Origin: Beijerinckiaceae bacterium
GTDB taxonomy: Bacteria; Pseudomonadota; Alphaproteobacteria; Rhizobiales; Beijerinckiaceae
DNA: 64,000 nt
Assembly: GCA_947452455.1 (NCBI GenBank)
Contig: CANGBX010000001.1
Coordinates: forward strand, 62,001-126,000
Reading direction: 5' to 3'
Shown here: positions 25,278-33,612 of the stretch, piece after piece
Layout: every line of letters begins with the position of its first letter
Position numbering within the stretch: position 1 is the stretch's first letter
Program-made: the position numbers and the translations under genes
The notes under the pieces: generated by a model
What the model saw: only the letters and a program-made list of their open reading frames with translations
What the model was told of the DNA's origin: nothing
Database searches by the model: none

Positions 25278-26318
25278 GTGAGCGGGTTGATCGAGGCCAT
25301 ACCGGCCCCGGTGGCGGGTTGGGTCGACTTCTGTGCGACCCTCGCGGCCCGGTCAGGCGCGCCTTTGGCGGCCGATGTGGGGGCGGCGCGCCGCACCATC
25401 CTCGAAATGTCGCAGGGCCGCTGTACTTTCGAAATCGAAGATCCCTCGCGTTTCTATGGGTTTAGGGGTGCCGAGGCCCGTGTTGGCCGGATGAGCCTCA
25501 AGTTCCTCTCCTGGGATTGCGAGAGCCCCTGCGAGACCGTGACCTGGCGCAACCACGACCACCATATGGCGCTTCACATCCCCCTGCGGGGTGGGTTTCA
25601 GGCCCGCCAAGGGGGGGATTGGGTGGATGTGCCCCCCGGCACGGCGCTGGTCGTCTCGGCGGCGGGCGAGACGCGGCGCAAATGGGAAGGCCCCAGCGAT
25701 CTCCTCAACATTATGGTCGACCGCGATGCGCTCGACCAAAGCGTCACGCGCGAGGCTTTTTCGGGCCCCGATGGCGTGTTGAAATTTCCGGCACTCACGC
25801 TGATTGATCTGAAAGAAGCCTCCACGCTGGCGCGTTTCATCGACATGCTCATTCATGATCTGGAGAGCGAGCATTCGGCTTTTTCCGATTTGGCTGTGGG
25901 CCTCGAAGCCGAGCGCGTTTTGTTGCAGCTCGTTTTGCGTTCCATGCGCCATGAAGTCGAGCGCCGCCCGATCCATGAACGCTATCGCATTGTGCCGGCC
26001 TATATGCGGCGCGCCGAGCGTTTTATCCGCGAGCATTTTGGTGAGACGCTGGATATGGCGCATATTGCTGAAGGGTCCGGTGTGTCTGTGCGCACGCTGC
26101 AATATGGTTTTCGCAAATATCGCGGTGCAAGCCCGATGGCCTATTTGCGTGATGTGCGTCTGTCCTCGGCGCGGCGCGCTTTGATTGACGGGCGCGCGGA
26201 GTCGATTGGCACCGTTGCTGCTTCGGTTGGTTATCCGAGCACCAGTCAATTCGCGCGCGATTACCGCGCATCTTTTGGCGAAAGCCCAAGTGAAACACGC
26301 CGCATGTTGCGGGGATGA
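25278..26318 (+). CDS. AraC-family transcriptional regulator
   Basis: A 346-residue regulator. Residues about 60-200 form a cupin-like ligand domain of the AraC-binding-like type (HHMALHIPLRGGFQ, PPGTALVVSAAGETRR). The C-terminal 100 residues contain two helix-turn-helix units, with AHIAEGSGVSVRTLQYGFRK and the closing VAASVGYPSTSQFARDYRAS signature. The start is uncertain: GTG 25278 is 5 bp after GGAGG, and TTG 25266 is in frame upstream. It is divergent from the ribB/LLM operon and just upstream of the tandem TctC genes, so it could control either. Such regulators commonly activate aromatic catabolism. Confidence 0.88.
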   Translation: MSGLIEAIPAPVAGWVDFCATLAARSGAPLAADVGAARRTILEMSQGRCTFEIEDPSRFYGFRGAEARVGRMSLKFLSWDCESPCETVTWRNHDHHMALHIPLRGGFQARQGGDWVDVPPGTALVVSAAGETRRKWEGPSDLLNIMVDRDALDQSVTREAFSGPDGVLKFPALTLIDLKEASTLARFIDMLIHDLESEHSAFSDLAVGLEAERVLLQLVLRSMRHEVERRPIHERYRIVPAYMRRAERFIREHFGETLDMAHIAEGSGVSVRTLQYGFRKYRGASPMAYLRDVRLSSARRALIDGRAESIGTVAASVGYPSTSQFARDYRASFGESPSETRRMLRG

Positions 26319-26335
26319 GATGATGACAAGAAAAC

Positions 26336-26370
26336 CGTCGTTGCGAGCAAAGCTTCGCTCGCAATGACGG
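26336..26370. repeat. Palindromic repeat, copy 8 (35-bp mini form)
   Basis: CGTCGTTGCGAGCAAAGC joined to TTCGCTCGCAATGACGG: only the two ends of the repeat, without the central segment. It looks like an internal-deletion derivative. It lies 16 bp before the next start, so it sits in the 5' untranslated region. Confidence 0.8.
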
Positions 26371-26386
26371 ACGAGGAGGAAATAAA

Positions 26387-27418
26387 ATGAAAAAGTTGTT
26401 GTGCGTCGCTTTCACCTCGACGGCGATTTTGTCCGGACCCGCCTTGGCGCAAGCACCGGCTGATTTCTACAAGGGCAAGACGCTCGATATGATCATCGGC
26501 TTTTCGGTTGGTGGCGGTTATGACGTTTATGCGCGCACGGTCGCGCGCTTCATGGGTGAGCAAATTCCAGGCAAGCCGCGCATTGTGCCCAAAAATATGA
26601 CGGGTGCCGGTAGCCGTGTGGCGGCAAATTTCGTTTATAATGTTGCACCCAAAGACGGCACGGTGCTGGCCACCGCCGATCAATCCATGCCGCTTGAACA
26701 GGCCGTGGGTGATGCGGGCATTACATTTGATACGCGCAAATTCACATGGATCGGCACGCCGATTTTCGAGAACAATACACTCGTCACATGGCATACATCG
26801 CCCGTGAAAACGGTGGACGATGCCAAGCGTTTGGAAGTCGCTGTGGGCGCGACGGGTTTCAACACGTCAGCGCAATATCCGCAGGTGATGAATTCTCTGC
26901 TCGGCACCAAGTTCAAAATCATCATGGGTTATCCGGGCGGCAATGAAATCAATCTCGCCATGGAAAATGGCGAAGTTGCAGGCCGTGGCTCGAACAATTG
27001 GACGTCGTGGAAATCGACCAAGCCCGATTGGATTCGTGACAAGAAGATCAACATTCTCGTGCAGATCGGTCTGACCAAAGCCGCAGATTTGCCCGATGTG
27101 CCGCTGCTGATGGATCTCGCCAAAAATGAAGATGATCGCCTCGCGCTGAAGCTTGTCTCGGCGCCCCCGATGGTGGGCCGCCCCGTCTTCTCGACCCCCA
27201 ATGTGCCTGATGATCGCACCAAGGCTCTGCGCGATGCTTTTGATGCGACGATGAAAGATCCGGCTTTCCTGGAAGAAGCCAAGAAGACAGGTCTCGACAT
27301 CAATCCGATTGGTGGCGCGGAGCTGCAAAAGATTGTGGCTGATATTATCGACACGCCAAAGCCTGTGCGTGATCGCCTTGCTTCGATCCTCTCGCTGATT
27401 GATCGCGACAAGAAGTAA
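26387..27418 (+). CDS. TctC/Bug-type substrate-binding protein, tandem paralogue A
   Basis: A 343-residue periplasmic binding protein. The signal peptide MKKLLCVAFTSTAILSG to ALAQ is followed by ADFYKGKTLDMIIGFSVGGGYDVYAR, the TctC opening in the FYKGKT variant. Central landmarks are PKNMTGAGSRVAANF and MGYPGGNEINLAMENGE. It shares many exact segments with the gene at 27543 (GYPGGNE-NLAMENGE, ILVQIGLTKAADLPDVPLL), so the pair arose by tandem duplication. No TctAB is adjacent. GGAGGAAA precedes the ATG. It probably works with a remote TctAB pair or as a sensor input. Confidence 0.88.
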   Translation: MKKLLCVAFTSTAILSGPALAQAPADFYKGKTLDMIIGFSVGGGYDVYARTVARFMGEQIPGKPRIVPKNMTGAGSRVAANFVYNVAPKDGTVLATADQSMPLEQAVGDAGITFDTRKFTWIGTPIFENNTLVTWHTSPVKTVDDAKRLEVAVGATGFNTSAQYPQVMNSLLGTKFKIIMGYPGGNEINLAMENGEVAGRGSNNWTSWKSTKPDWIRDKKINILVQIGLTKAADLPDVPLLMDLAKNEDDRLALKLVSAPPMVGRPVFSTPNVPDDRTKALRDAFDATMKDPAFLEEAKKTGLDINPIGGAELQKIVADIIDTPKPVRDRLASILSLIDRDKK

Positions 27419-27431
27419 CGATCCGAAGGAT

Positions 27432-27521
27432 CGTCATTGCGAGGAGGGCGTAAGCCCGACGCGGCAATCCAGAGGTGACACGTGTGGCTTCTGGGTTGCT
27501 TCGCTTCGCTCGCAATGACGG
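27432..27521. repeat. Palindromic repeat, copy 9
   Basis: About 90 bp; CGTCATTGCGAGGAGGGCGTAAG ... CTTCGCTCGCAATGACGG. It lies between the two tandem TctC paralogues. It is the last copy in the window; none occurs from 28 to 64 kb. Confidence 0.9.
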
Positions 27522-27542
27522 CGCTTAAAAGGAAAACAAAAA

Positions 27543-28556
27543 ATGAAAAAGACTTTTGCTGCTCTTCTCGCCACCACGCTTCTGGCGGCCCCTGCTGTCG
27601 CGCAGGATGCTGACTTTTACAAAGGCAAGACGGTCGATCTTTACATCGGCTATGCGCCCGGTGGTGGCTACGACACTTATGCGCGTCTCGTTGCGCGTCA
27701 CATGGGTAATTACATGCCCGGCACGCCGAATTTCGTGCCGAAGAATATGGCGGGCGGTGGCGGCCGTGTGGTCGCGGGCTATATTTTCAAAGTCGCCGCC
27801 AAAGACGGCACCGCCATTGCGATGGCGGATCAATCGCTCGTTTTGCAACAGGCGATTGGCGATACAACGATCCAGTTCGACATGAATAAATTCGTCTGGG
27901 TCGGCAATCCATCGGCTGACAATAATACGGCGGTGACGTGGTATACGACGGGTGTCAAAACCATTCAGGAAGCCACGCAGAAAGAAGTCATCGTCGGCGC
28001 GACCGGCCCCAATACATCCGCGCAATTGCCGCAGGTGATGAATGCGATTTTGGGCACGAAGTTCAAAATTGTCTCCGGCTATCCGGGCGGCAATGAAATG
28101 AACCTCGCCATGGAAAATGGCGAGATCGGTTCGCGCGGCTCCAATCCTTGGTCGTCGTGGAAAGGCACCAAGCCCGATTGGGTCAAGGACAAGAAGATCA
28201 ACATTCTCGTACAGATTGGCCTGACGAAGGCTGCTGACTTGCCAGATGTGCCTCTGCTGCTTGATCTGGCGAAGAATGATGATGATCGCGCGGTGCTGCG
28301 TTTGATCTCGGCGCCCGCCACCATTGGTCGCCCGCTCTTTGGCCCGCCCGAAATGCCGGCCGCGCGTTTGGCCACGCTGCGCAAGGGTTTTGACGCTATG
28401 GTCAAAGACAAGGCGTTCCTGGATGAGGCGGCGCGTGAGCGGCTCGACATCAATCCGGTTTCGGGTGCCGACCTTGCCAAAATCGTTGCCGATATTGTCG
28501 CAACACCAAAACCCATTGCCGATAAGCTTGCGGCGATTATTGCCGAACCCAAATAA
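27543..28556 (+). CDS. TctC/Bug-type substrate-binding protein, tandem paralogue B
   Basis: A 337-residue binding protein, paralogue of the preceding gene. Signal peptide MKKTFAALLATTLLAA to AVAQ, then ADFYKGKTVDLYIGYAPGGGYDTYARL. The ligand-pocket segments differ from paralogue A (YAPGGG versus FSVGGG; GGGGRVVAGY versus TGAGSRVAANF), which suggests altered ligand preference. Eleven bases separate it from the GST gene, so the two are co-transcribed. It likely binds an aromatic or organic acid in the periplasm. Confidence 0.88.
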   Translation: MKKTFAALLATTLLAAPAVAQDADFYKGKTVDLYIGYAPGGGYDTYARLVARHMGNYMPGTPNFVPKNMAGGGGRVVAGYIFKVAAKDGTAIAMADQSLVLQQAIGDTTIQFDMNKFVWVGNPSADNNTAVTWYTTGVKTIQEATQKEVIVGATGPNTSAQLPQVMNAILGTKFKIVSGYPGGNEMNLAMENGEIGSRGSNPWSSWKGTKPDWVKDKKINILVQIGLTKAADLPDVPLLLDLAKNDDDRAVLRLISAPATIGRPLFGPPEMPAARLATLRKGFDAMVKDKAFLDEAARERLDINPVSGADLAKIVADIVATPKPIADKLAAIIAEPK

Positions 28557-28567
28557 GGATCATTGCG

Positions 28568-29191
28568 ATGACGAAATTATATTATTCGCCGGGCTCCTGT
28601 GCGCTTGGCATTCATGTGCTGATGGAAGAGATCGGCGCGCCGTATGAATTGGCCAAGGTCAATCTGGCGGCGCGCGAACAATTTTCAGCCGATTATGTGA
28701 AGCTCAATCCGAAGTCGAAAGTCCCCGCGCTCTTGCGTGATGATGGAACAGTGCTCACCGAATGGCCGGCCATCGCGACCTGGTTGGCGTTGAACCATGC
28801 CGAAAAGGGCTTGCTCTCGCTGGAAAAGGAACAGCTCGCCCGTACATTGGAGGCGGTCGATTATGTCTGTGCGTCTTTGCACATGCAGGGCTTCACCCGC
28901 ATGTGGAAGCCGGAGGCTTTCAGCCCCAATGCGGATGACCATGCGGCCGTGAAGGCGCGTGGCCAAGAGATCGTCGACAAGGGGCTCATCTGGTTCGATG
29001 GCGAGCTGGCAGCCAAGGCCTATCTCGGTGGCGCCCAGATGAGCATTGCTGATGCGGCCCTGTTCTATCTCGAATTTTGGGTGGCCGAGCGGCTGAAACA
29101 GGCTTTGCCGCCCCATGTGGCTGCCCATTATGCGCGCATGCGGGCCCGCCCCGCGGTGGCCAAAGCTCTGGCCGATGAGGGGCTCGTTTGA
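28568..29191 (+). CDS. Glutathione S-transferase
   Basis: A 207-residue cytosolic GST. The N-terminal thioredoxin fold carries YYSPGSCALGIH with cysteine 11, the position of the catalytic cysteine in beta-class bacterial GSTs, and the cis-proline segment KVPALL near 51 with the TEWPAI glutathione-binding helix at about 64. The C-terminal helical domain contains the conserved SIADAALFYLEFW motif near 156. In aromatic pathways such GSTs act in isomerisation, ether cleavage or stress. It lies between the binding protein and the ThDP enzyme on the same strand. Confidence 0.88.
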   Translation: MTKLYYSPGSCALGIHVLMEEIGAPYELAKVNLAAREQFSADYVKLNPKSKVPALLRDDGTVLTEWPAIATWLALNHAEKGLLSLEKEQLARTLEAVDYVCASLHMQGFTRMWKPEAFSPNADDHAAVKARGQEIVDKGLIWFDGELAAKAYLGGAQMSIADAALFYLEFWVAERLKQALPPHVAAHYARMRARPAVAKALADEGLV

Positions 29192-29292
29192 GCCCCTTTG
29201 GCACCTAGGACTAAAGTTGACTCTTGAGGTCTCTGCGGCGAAAACGGGGACCTCGAAAAACCAATAAAGACAGCTATCAAGGGAGAAACGGG

Positions 29293-31056
29293 ATGCTGAC
29301 GGATCGTCCGGAGGGGAAAGTCGATGACAAGGTCGGCTTTGGCAGTGATGTGGCCGCGCAAATGCTGCGCCGCTTCGGCTTCAAATATGTGAGCCTCAAT
29401 CCCGGCGCGAGCTATCGCGGCCTGCATGATTCCATCGTGAACCATATCGGCAATGTCGATCCCTCGATGTTGCTCTGCCTGCATGAAGATCATGCGGTTG
29501 GCATTGCGCATGGTTACGCCAAGGCAACCGGCGAGCCGATGGCTTGCGTGCTCCACTCCAACGTCGGCCTGCTGCATGGCTCGATGGCGCTCTACAATGC
29601 TTGGTGCGATCGCGCGCCGATGTTTGTGCTGGGCGCGACCGGTCCGGTCGATGCATCGCTTCGTCGTCCGTGGATCGACTGGATTCATACGTCTGCCGAT
29701 CAGGCCGGCATCATCCGCGACTTCATCAAGTGGGATAACCAGCCATCTTCCGCTGATGCGCTGGTCGAAGCTATGGCACGCGCCAATATCATGACGCGCT
29801 CCGAGCCCAAGGCACCTGTCTACATCTGCCTCGATGCAGGCTTGCAGGAATCGACACTCGAAAAGCAGCCGGAATGGCCCGATCTCAACCGTCTCAAGCC
29901 GCCGGCCCCGCCGCGCGCTGCCAAGGCCGATCTCGATGCGGCTGTGAAGCTCTTGAAAGATGCCAAGCGTCCTGTCGTGCTGATGGGTAAGACGGATTGG
30001 ACGGATGAAGGCTGGCAGGCACGTATCAAGCTTGTCGAGCGTCTGGGCGCGGTGGTCTTCACCGATTTGAAGAACCGCTCTTCTTTCCCGACCGATCATC
30101 CGTGCCATGTTGCCGCGCCCTTCAATCAGGTTGGCCGTGCGCCCAAGCGCATCATCGATATTCTGGAACAGGCCGATGTGGTTCTGGCTCTCGAATGGAT
30201 CGATCTGGCGAGCGCTCTGCGCATCAAGAAGGGCCAGAAGATTTCGGCCAAGGTCATTGCGACCGGCATGGATCAATATTTGCACAATGGCGCGCATGCC
30301 AATTATCAGGCGCTGCCGGAGTCGGATATTTTCATGGCAGCTGCCGCTGACTCGGTCATTGCCGATCTCAATGCGGAACTGGGCGCTGGCAAGAAAGATT
30401 GCTGGCAGAAAGCCGAGCGCAAGGACGTCAAGATTGATCCGACTCGCGTGACGATGGATCAGCTGGCTGTCAGCCTGCGTGCTGCTTTCGAAAATCCCGA
30501 TAAAGTTTCGCTCGCGGCCATCTGCCGTGGCTGGACTGCTGATTTGTGGCCCTTCCGTCATCCGCGCGCTTATCTGGGTAAAGATGGTGGCGGCGGCATT
30601 GGTTCGGGCCCGGCGCTTTCGGTCGGCGCGGCGGTCGGCAATGCCGGCACTGATCTCCACACAGTTGCGATTCTGGGAGATGGCGACTTTGCCATGGGTG
30701 GTCATGCCATCTGGACGGCTGCGCGTCATCGCATTCCGCTGCTCGTTCTGATCAATAACAACCGCTCTTATTTCAACGACGAATTGCATCAGGAAACGAT
30801 TGCGGTTCGCCGTCAGCGTCCGCCACAGAACCGTTGGATTGGCCAGCGCATGACCGACCCCGATCTCGATTTCGCGAAATTCGTGGAAGCGCAGGGCGCA
30901 GTCGGCATCGGTCCGGTGAAGACACCGGCCGAGCTGGATGCGGCCATCAAGCGTGGCGTGGACATTCTCAAGAAGGGCGGCGTCTGCCTGATCGATGTGC
31001 ACATCGAGCCGGGCGAAGAGCGCGGCGCGGCCTCCACGGGCCATCGCGATACCTGA
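29293..31056 (+). CDS. ThDP-dependent enzyme, acetolactate synthase / benzoylformate decarboxylase family
   Basis: A 587-residue thiamine diphosphate enzyme with the three-domain layout. The N-terminal PYR domain has the activating glutamate E65 in CLHEDHAVGIAHGYA; the middle domain has VVLMGKTDW near 235; the C-terminal PP domain has GDGDFAMGGHAIWTAARH and INNNRSYFND, the GDG...NN ThDP/Mg motif. ATG 29293 follows GGGAG; an upstream in-frame stretch is rich in Arg/Lys and is rejected. Such enzymes decarboxylate 2-keto acids or join aldehydes. The catabolic context favours a decarboxylase of the benzoylformate type, but carboligase activity is possible. A terminator follows. Confidence 0.85.
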   Translation: MLTDRPEGKVDDKVGFGSDVAAQMLRRFGFKYVSLNPGASYRGLHDSIVNHIGNVDPSMLLCLHEDHAVGIAHGYAKATGEPMACVLHSNVGLLHGSMALYNAWCDRAPMFVLGATGPVDASLRRPWIDWIHTSADQAGIIRDFIKWDNQPSSADALVEAMARANIMTRSEPKAPVYICLDAGLQESTLEKQPEWPDLNRLKPPAPPRAAKADLDAAVKLLKDAKRPVVLMGKTDWTDEGWQARIKLVERLGAVVFTDLKNRSSFPTDHPCHVAAPFNQVGRAPKRIIDILEQADVVLALEWIDLASALRIKKGQKISAKVIATGMDQYLHNGAHANYQALPESDIFMAAAADSVIADLNAELGAGKKDCWQKAERKDVKIDPTRVTMDQLAVSLRAAFENPDKVSLAAICRGWTADLWPFRHPRAYLGKDGGGGIGSGPALSVGAAVGNAGTDLHTVAILGDGDFAMGGHAIWTAARHRIPLLVLINNNRSYFNDELHQETIAVRRQRPPQNRWIGQRMTDPDLDFAKFVEAQGAVGIGPVKTPAELDAAIKRGVDILKKGGVCLIDVHIEPGEERGAASTGHRDT

Positions 31057-31064
31057 TCTAAAGA

Positions 31065-31090
31065 GGGGCGCTGAAAAGCGCCCCTTTTTT
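31065..31090 (+). terminator. Rho-independent terminator after the ThDP enzyme gene
   Basis: GGGGCGC-TGAAAA-GCGCCCC followed by six T residues, 9 bp after the stop. It separates the catabolic operon from the nikR-like gene. Confidence 0.92.
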
Positions 31091-31121
31091 AAAACAGCCG
31101 TGCAGCAAAGGATGCCTTGCC

Positions 31122-31589
31122 GTGCAACGCCTCACCATTAGCCTCGACGACAATATTGCCGCCGCGATTGATGCTTTCATGGAAAAGCAGGGCTATTCCA
31201 ACCGCTCGGAGGCCATTCGCGACCTCGTGCGTGATGCGCTGGTGCGCTCGGAAGAGGCAGGCCCTTCGACACATCGTTGTGTGGCGGCGGTTTCTTATGT
31301 TTACGACTATAACGGTCGTGATCTCGCCATGCGGCTTGATCGTGCGCAGCACGAGCATCATGACCTGACGATTTCCACCATGCGCACGCGCCTTGACCAC
31401 CACCATTGTATGGAAGTGACCCTTTTGCGGGGTCATACGGACGCTGTTCGCAAGCTGGCCGCGCAGACCATGGCGGAGCGGGGTGTGCATTTCGGGCAGG
31501 TCAATCTGGTGCCCATTCAGGATGGCGGCCATTCCCATACACATGATGATGATGGTCATCACCATGATCATTCCACACCCGCGCTTTAG
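31122..31589 (+). CDS. nikR: NikR-like regulator with altered nickel site
   Basis: A 155-residue ribbon-helix-helix regulator of the NikR family. The DNA-binding domain is MQRLTISLDDNIAAAIDAFM with SNRSEAIRDLVRDAL; the ACT-type domain follows. In E. coli NikR the high-affinity nickel ligands are H76, H87, H89 and C95. Here C96 and the HEHHD histidines are kept, but the LHVH segment reads MRTR, putting arginines (88, 90) where H87 and H89 should be. A histidine/aspartate-rich tail (GGHSHTHDDDGHHHDH) is added. It starts at GTG 31122 after AAAGGA. No nickel transporter gene is in the window. Confidence 0.85.
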   Translation: MQRLTISLDDNIAAAIDAFMEKQGYSNRSEAIRDLVRDALVRSEEAGPSTHRCVAAVSYVYDYNGRDLAMRLDRAQHEHHDLTISTMRTRLDHHHCMEVTLLRGHTDAVRKLAAQTMAERGVHFGQVNLVPIQDGGHSHTHDDDGHHHDHSTPAL

Positions 31590-31672
31590 AGTGCTTTACA
31601 GGGGCCGCTCGCGCGTGCACAATCTATCTTAATCGGGCAGACACGACCCGTGGTGAATAGGGAGGATATAAA

Positions 31673-32500
31673 ATGCCGCACGACTTGCCGTCGTTTGAAA
31701 ATGTCGCGGTCGAACGCGATGGCGGAACGACTTTCATCATTCTGAACCGTCCTGATAAGCGCAATGCCATGTCGCCGCAGCTGCACATGGATATGTGCGA
31801 TGCGCTCGATTGGGCCGAAATGGATGATCAGACAAAGGTGGTCGTGATCACAGGCGCAGGCGGCAATTTCTGCGCCGGTCAGGATTTGAAACTCTATTTC
31901 CGCGGCACGGAAAGCGACCCGAAGGCGCGTGTGCGTGCACGTCGCGCAGCGCATACTTGGCGCTGGGATCGTTTGTCCTCTTTCCCCAAGGCTACGATTG
32001 CCATGGTGCATGGCTATTGCTTCGGCGGTGGTTTCACGCCCGTGATCGCTTGCGACTTTGCGGTGGCTGCTGATGACGCGACCTTTGGTCTGTCGGAAGT
32101 CAATTGGGGCATCATCCCCGGTGGTCTCGTGGCTTGGGCTGTGACGGAAGTCATGAATTACCGCGACGCGATTTATTACTCGGTCACGGGTGATCGCTTC
32201 TCGGGCAAAGAAGCCGCGGCGATGAAATTCGTCAACAAGTCAGTGCCGTTGGACAATCTGCGCGCTGAAGTGATGGAACTTGCCCGCAAGCTCGAAGCCA
32301 AGAGCCCGGCTGCCGTCAAATACACCAAGGAATGTGTGCGTATGGTTCGCCGCATGACCAAGGATCAGGCGATGGATTATCTCAACGCCAAGAGCGATGC
32401 GCTGAAGCATGTCGATCCGGAAGGCGGTCGCCAGAAGGCGATGAAGATGTTCCTCGACGATAAGGTTTTCAAACCCGGTCTCGGCGAATTCAAGCGCTGA
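31673..32500 (+). CDS. p-Hydroxycinnamoyl-CoA hydratase/lyase (feruloyl-CoA hydratase/lyase)
   Basis: A 275-residue crotonase closely following the HCHL/Ech pattern: FIILNRPDKRNAMSP, TGAGGNFCAGQDLKLYFR with the substrate-binding Tyr 75, MVHGYCFGGGFTPVIACD, and FGLSEVNWGIIPGG with catalytic E142. The C-terminal FLDDKVFKPGLGEFKR end is diagnostic of this subfamily. The enzyme hydrates feruloyl- or coumaroyl-CoA and cleaves it to vanillin or 4-hydroxybenzaldehyde plus acetyl-CoA. A CoA ligase that could make its substrate is encoded at 35399. GGGAGG precedes the ATG. Vanillin dehydrogenase and demethylase genes are not in the window. Confidence 0.9.
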   Translation: MPHDLPSFENVAVERDGGTTFIILNRPDKRNAMSPQLHMDMCDALDWAEMDDQTKVVVITGAGGNFCAGQDLKLYFRGTESDPKARVRARRAAHTWRWDRLSSFPKATIAMVHGYCFGGGFTPVIACDFAVAADDATFGLSEVNWGIIPGGLVAWAVTEVMNYRDAIYYSVTGDRFSGKEAAAMKFVNKSVPLDNLRAEVMELARKLEAKSPAAVKYTKECVRMVRRMTKDQAMDYLNAKSDALKHVDPEGGRQKAMKMFLDDKVFKPGLGEFKR

Positions 32501-32519
32501 GTTTTTGATCAGAAATGCG

Positions 32520-32548
32520 CGGGCCGGATTTTTCTGGCCCGTGTTTTT
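32520..32548 (+). terminator. Probable terminator after the HCHL-like gene
   Basis: CGGGCC-GGATTTTTCT-GGCCCG stem-loop followed by TGTTTTT, 20 bp after the stop. It may attenuate rather than fully stop transcription into the ABC genes. Confidence 0.6.
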
Positions 32549-32574
32549 ATCTCTCCGCTTTAAGGAGAAAGACC

Positions 32575-33612
32575 ATGGCGTCTCGTTTTTTTCACCGCCG
32601 CTCCCTTCTTCTTGCCGCAACGCTCGCCGCTTTTGCGCAGCCCGCGCTCGCGCTCGATCAGGCCATGATCGACGCTGCGAAAAAAGAAGGCCAAGTCACT
32701 TGGTATACGACACAGATCATCGACCAATTTGCGCGCCCCGCTGCGCAGGCCTTTGAGAAAAAATACGGCATCAAGGTCAATTATGTCCGCGCCAATTCAA
32801 ACGAAGTGGCACTGCGTATTTTGAATGAAGCGCGTGCGGGCAAAATGCAGGCCGATGTGTTTGATGGCACGGGCGCGACCGCCTCGCTGAAGAGCGAGAA
32901 GATTCCAGCCAAATGGATTCCGGAAAACGCCAAGAGACTGCCCGCAAATTATATCGATCCGGAAGGCTATTGGGTTGCGACCAATCTCTATGTGCTAACG
33001 CCGGGCTATAATACCGAGCTGATCAAAAAGGGGACGCAGCCTAAAACATTCCAGGATCTGCTTGACCCGAAATACAAGGGCAAGATTGCGTGGAATTCGA
33101 CAGCCTCATCCTCCGCAGGTCCGGGCTTTGTCGGCGTCGTGCTCAATTCCATGGGCGAAGAAAAGGGCATGGCCTATCTGCGCGAACTCGCCAAGCAGAA
33201 CCCGTCGGGTCTGGCGGTCGCTGCGCGTCAGGTCCTCGATCAGGTGATTGCGGGTGAATATGCAATCGCGCTGAATATTTTTAACAATCATGCCGTGATC
33301 AGCGCAGCAAAGGGCGCGCCGGTGGATTGGGTTCCGATGAATCCGGCTTTGGCTGTGCTCTCGGTGATTTCGGTGACGAAGGATGCGCCCCATCCCAATG
33401 CTGGCCGTCTGCTCCTGGAATTTTTGCTCTCGGAAGACGGGCAGAAAATCTATCGCGACGCGGATTATCTGCCCGTCGATCCGAATGTGCCGCCGAACGA
33501 TCTCTCGTTGCGTCCTGATGGTGAAAAATTCAAAGCCATCTACAAAACGCCTGAAGAGATCGACAAGGAAATGCCGCGCTGGGCCGAGATTTTCAAAAGC
33601 CTGTTCCGGTGA
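32575..33612 (+). CDS. ABC transporter substrate-binding protein (iron/putrescine-type cluster)
   Basis: A 345-residue periplasmic binding protein of the Fe(III)/2-aminoethylphosphonate/thiamine cluster (AfuA-like fold). A signal peptide (FFHRRSLLLAATLAAFA to ALAL) is followed by AKKEGQVTWYTT, the typical opening, and later NSTASSSAGPGFVG and a C-terminal domain with PHPNAGRLLLEFLLS. Two tyrosines used for iron in FbpA are not obvious, so the ligand may be organic. AAGGAG sits 8 bp before ATG 32575. It is followed directly by a fused permease gene. The setting suggests uptake of an aromatic acid such as a hydroxycinnamate. Confidence 0.82.
   Translation: MASRFFHRRSLLLAATLAAFAQPALALDQAMIDAAKKEGQVTWYTTQIIDQFARPAAQAFEKKYGIKVNYVRANSNEVALRILNEARAGKMQADVFDGTGATASLKSEKIPAKWIPENAKRLPANYIDPEGYWVATNLYVLTPGYNTELIKKGTQPKTFQDLLDPKYKGKIAWNSTASSSAGPGFVGVVLNSMGEEKGMAYLRELAKQNPSGLAVAARQVLDQVIAGEYAIALNIFNNHAVISAAKGAPVDWVPMNPALAVLSVISVTKDAPHPNAGRLLLEFLLSEDGQKIYRDADYLPVDPNVPPNDLSLRPDGEKFKAIYKTPEEIDKEMPRWAEIFKSLFR

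Noticed and set aside
1-28000. Could the regularly recurring repeat be a CRISPR array?
   Set aside because: Copies are kilobases apart, palindromic, variable in length and separated by genes, with no spacers or cas genes.
29128-31044. 638-codon open frame on the minus strand
   Set aside because: It is antisense to the ThDP enzyme gene, whose ThDP motifs and ribosome site are clear; the minus product is His/Arg-rich with no motif.
31540-31575. Run of CAT/GAT-type repeats
   Set aside because: It is the coding sequence for the His/Asp-rich tail of the NikR-like protein, not an independent tandem repeat.
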